Positions 5,741 to 7,277 of a stretch of DNA of 7,277 bases are shown piece after piece. The position numbers were made by a program, and so were the translations under genes. The notes under the pieces are model-generated. The model saw only the letters and a program-made list of their open reading frames with translations, made no database searches and was not told the origin of the DNA. This DNA comes from Bacteroidia bacterium. Lineage in GTDB: Bacteria > Bacteroidota > Bacteroidia > Bacteroidales > P3. Numbering within the stretch: the stretch's first letter is position 1; each line of letters opens with the position of its first letter. The DNA lies in contig BNXT01000064.1 of assembly GCA_025999775.1 (NCBI GenBank), positions 1 through 7,277 of the forward strand. The letters are read 5' to 3'.

Positions 5741-7066
5741 ATGATGAACAAAAAATGGTTACCTTTGATATTTTTTTGCGTCATAGCGTCCCAACTATGT
5801 GGACAGAAGCCATGGACGCTCCGGCAATGTATAGACTATGCGATGGAACGCAATATTCAGGTTAAACAATCAGCCCTGAGCGTGGAGAACAGTCGCATTG
5901 CCCTTGACCAGTCGAAAAATAACCGCTTGCCCAACCTTAACGCTAGTATGAGTGATGGTTTTAGCTTTGGACAGTCGCAAGGACGCGATGGCGTGTATGC
6001 CGACCAAAATACTAACACCGCAAATGGCTCTTTGAACACTTCGGTACCGTTATTTCAGGGGCTTCGCATATATAACGACATCCAAGTTAAACAGTTTAAT
6101 TTGATGGCGGCATCACAAGACCAAGACAAAGTGAAAAACGATTTGAGCCTTAATATCGCTTCGTTGTACCTCACTGTACTCATCCAAAAGGAGCTTGTGA
6201 AAAACGCGAAGGCACAAATGACCTTAACGGAAAGTCTCGAAAAACAAACCGAAGCTTTGGTTAACAGCGGACGTGAATCACAGGCTAAGCTGTACGAAAT
6301 ACGCGCTCAAAAAGCCAACGAACAGTACGCAGTTACCAATGCCGAAAAAAACCTTAAATTGGCGGTACTTGACCTCGCACAGACACTGGAACTTGAAAAT
6401 GGCGTGTGGTTTGATATAGAAGAACCGAATATGGAGCTTGATATACGCACTATGGATGTTCCCATAGTGGTGTTTGATGAAGCCTCAAACACACTGCCGA
6501 ATATTAAAGCAGAGCAATACCGCTTAGACGGCGCTAAAAAAGCGTTGAACGTTACTAAAGCCGATTATTTCCCTCGCTTGTCGCTCGGCGCTTCGACCTC
6601 GACAAGTTATTACTATTTGCTGAATACCGACAATCTTAACGACCCGTTTTCCAAACAATTGTCCAATAACTGGCGTAGCGCGGTTAATCTGTCTTTGTCA
6701 ATACCTATTTTCAATCGCTTTGAAGTTCGGAATAGCATGAATAATAGTAAAATACAAATATCACAGCAAGAGATGCAGTTGGAAAGCGCTAAAAAAGCCT
6801 TGTTTAAAGATATTCAACGAGCAATATTGAATGCCAATTCGTCCAAAGAACGCTACATAGCCGCTAATTTATCAATGCAAGCCAATCAAGAATCGTACCG
6901 TTACATTGAAGAACGTTTCTCATCAGGTAAAGCCACGACGTTTGAGCTACAAAAAAGTAAAACCGACTTTGCGAATAGTCTTTCGGAACGCATTCAGGCA
7001 AAGTATGAGTTCTTGTTTAATGTCAAAATTTTAGACTTTTACAAGGGGAATGATATTAGTCTGTAA
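5741..7066 (+). CDS. TolC-family outer-membrane efflux channel
   Basis: Outer-membrane exit duct of the export system. The 441-residue precursor starts with a signal peptide (MMNKKWLPLIFFCVIASQLCG) probably cleaved before the QKPWTL stretch at 22-27. The cysteine there does not sit in a good lipobox, so a lipoprotein is unlikely. The mature part shows the two-fold internal repeat of the family. The first half has WTLRQCIDYAMERN (25-38), the strand region LPNLNASMSDGFSFG (63-77) and SVPLFQGLRIYNDI (101-114). The second half has YFPRLSLGASTSTSY (276-290) and SIPIFNRFEVRNSM (320-333). Long alpha-helical segments lie between and after, with ERFSSGKATTFELQKSK (391-407) matching the family's conserved C-terminal helix. 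Translation may begin at either of two adjacent ATGs (5741 or 5744). The 4-nt gap after the adaptor gene suggests translational coupling. Confidence 0.93.
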   Translation: MMNKKWLPLIFFCVIASQLCGQKPWTLRQCIDYAMERNIQVKQSALSVENSRIALDQSKNNRLPNLNASMSDGFSFGQSQGRDGVYADQNTNTANGSLNTSVPLFQGLRIYNDIQVKQFNLMAASQDQDKVKNDLSLNIASLYLTVLIQKELVKNAKAQMTLTESLEKQTEALVNSGRESQAKLYEIRAQKANEQYAVTNAEKNLKLAVLDLAQTLELENGVWFDIEEPNMELDIRTMDVPIVVFDEASNTLPNIKAEQYRLDGAKKALNVTKADYFPRLSLGASTSTSYYYLLNTDNLNDPFSKQLSNNWRSAVNLSLSIPIFNRFEVRNSMNNSKIQISQQEMQLESAKKALFKDIQRAILNANSSKERYIAANLSMQANQESYRYIEERFSSGKATTFELQKSKTDFANSLSERIQAKYEFLFNVKILDFYKGNDISL

Positions 7067-7087
7067 GACGAGTAACTCCATATAGCG

Positions 7088-7277
7088 ATGGGATTACGTT
7101 TATACATTATTGCAGGCGAGGCTTCGGGCGATTTGCACGGTTCTAATTTAGTACGTGCCATTAAAGAGCATATACCTGATGCGGAAATCAAAGCATGGGG
7201 TGGCGAAAAGATGGAGGCAGCCGGAGCAATACTGCGTAAACACTATAAACAATTAGCTTTTATGGGGTTTATTAAAG
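7088..7277 (+). CDS. lpxB: Lipid-A-disaccharide synthase, 5' part (runs off right edge)
   Basis: LpxB is a peripheral inner-membrane glycosyltransferase (GT19) that joins UDP-2,3-diacylglucosamine and lipid X to form the lipid A disaccharide. The first 63 codons are in the window. They contain the characteristic N-terminus with LYIIAGEASGDLHGSNL (5-21), a WGGEKMEAAG stretch (42-51) and HYKQLAFMGFIK (56-67 of the family pattern; here the last visible residues). These match LpxB strongly. The ATG at 7088 gives the expected N-terminus with no extension. It follows the tolC-like stop by 21 nt with no visible terminator, so it is likely co-transcribed with the export operon or has a promoter inside it. 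The frame is open to the right edge, so completeness cannot be judged. Confidence 0.93.
   Translation, partial: MGLRLYIIAGEASGDLHGSNLVRAIKEHIPDAEIKAWGGEKMEAAGAILRKHYKQLAFMGFIK

Overview
The window looks like chromosomal DNA from a member of the Bacteroidota, most likely Bacteroidales. The encoded ThiL follows the Bacteroidales form of that protein closely outside its active site. Promoter candidates have the Bacteroidota TAnnTTTG -7 element, Shine-Dalgarno sequences are weak or absent, and the ABC efflux operon has the split ATPase/permease/permease layout common in that phylum. These are judgements from memory of the families, not from a search.

Layout: (1) Positions 1-103 are an AT-rich spacer with a 10-bp inverted repeat, a possible minus-strand promoter, and perhaps the first codons of a minus-strand gene running off the left edge. 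(2) 104-1141, minus strand: a full-length thiamine-monophosphate kinase (ThiL) homologue in which most of the acidic metal/ATP-binding residues have been replaced. (3) 1142-1396: a divergent regulatory region with a good promoter candidate on each strand and a possible short leader ORF. (4) 1397-7066, plus strand: a compact five-gene operon encoding a complete tripartite ABC export system, namely a LolD/MacB-type ATPase, two paralogous FtsX/MacB-type permeases, a HlyD/MacA-type periplasmic adaptor and a TolC-type outer-membrane channel. (5) 7088 to the right edge: the start of lpxB (lipid-A-disaccharide synthase), 21 nt after the tolC-like gene and probably co-transcribed.

How the genes work together: the ATPase should power a heterodimer of the two permeases in the inner membrane. 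The adaptor bridges to the outer-membrane channel, which makes a MacAB-TolC-like mechanotransmission machine. Its substrate cannot be read from the sequence. The downstream lpxB ties the operon physically to lipid A synthesis.

The most unusual item is the ThiL homologue. Its reading frame is intact and its scaffold well conserved, but the substitutions sit in the motifs that bind Mg2+ and nucleotide, which suggests a pseudoenzyme or a changed function. No CRISPR array, transposon, tRNA or rRNA was seen.
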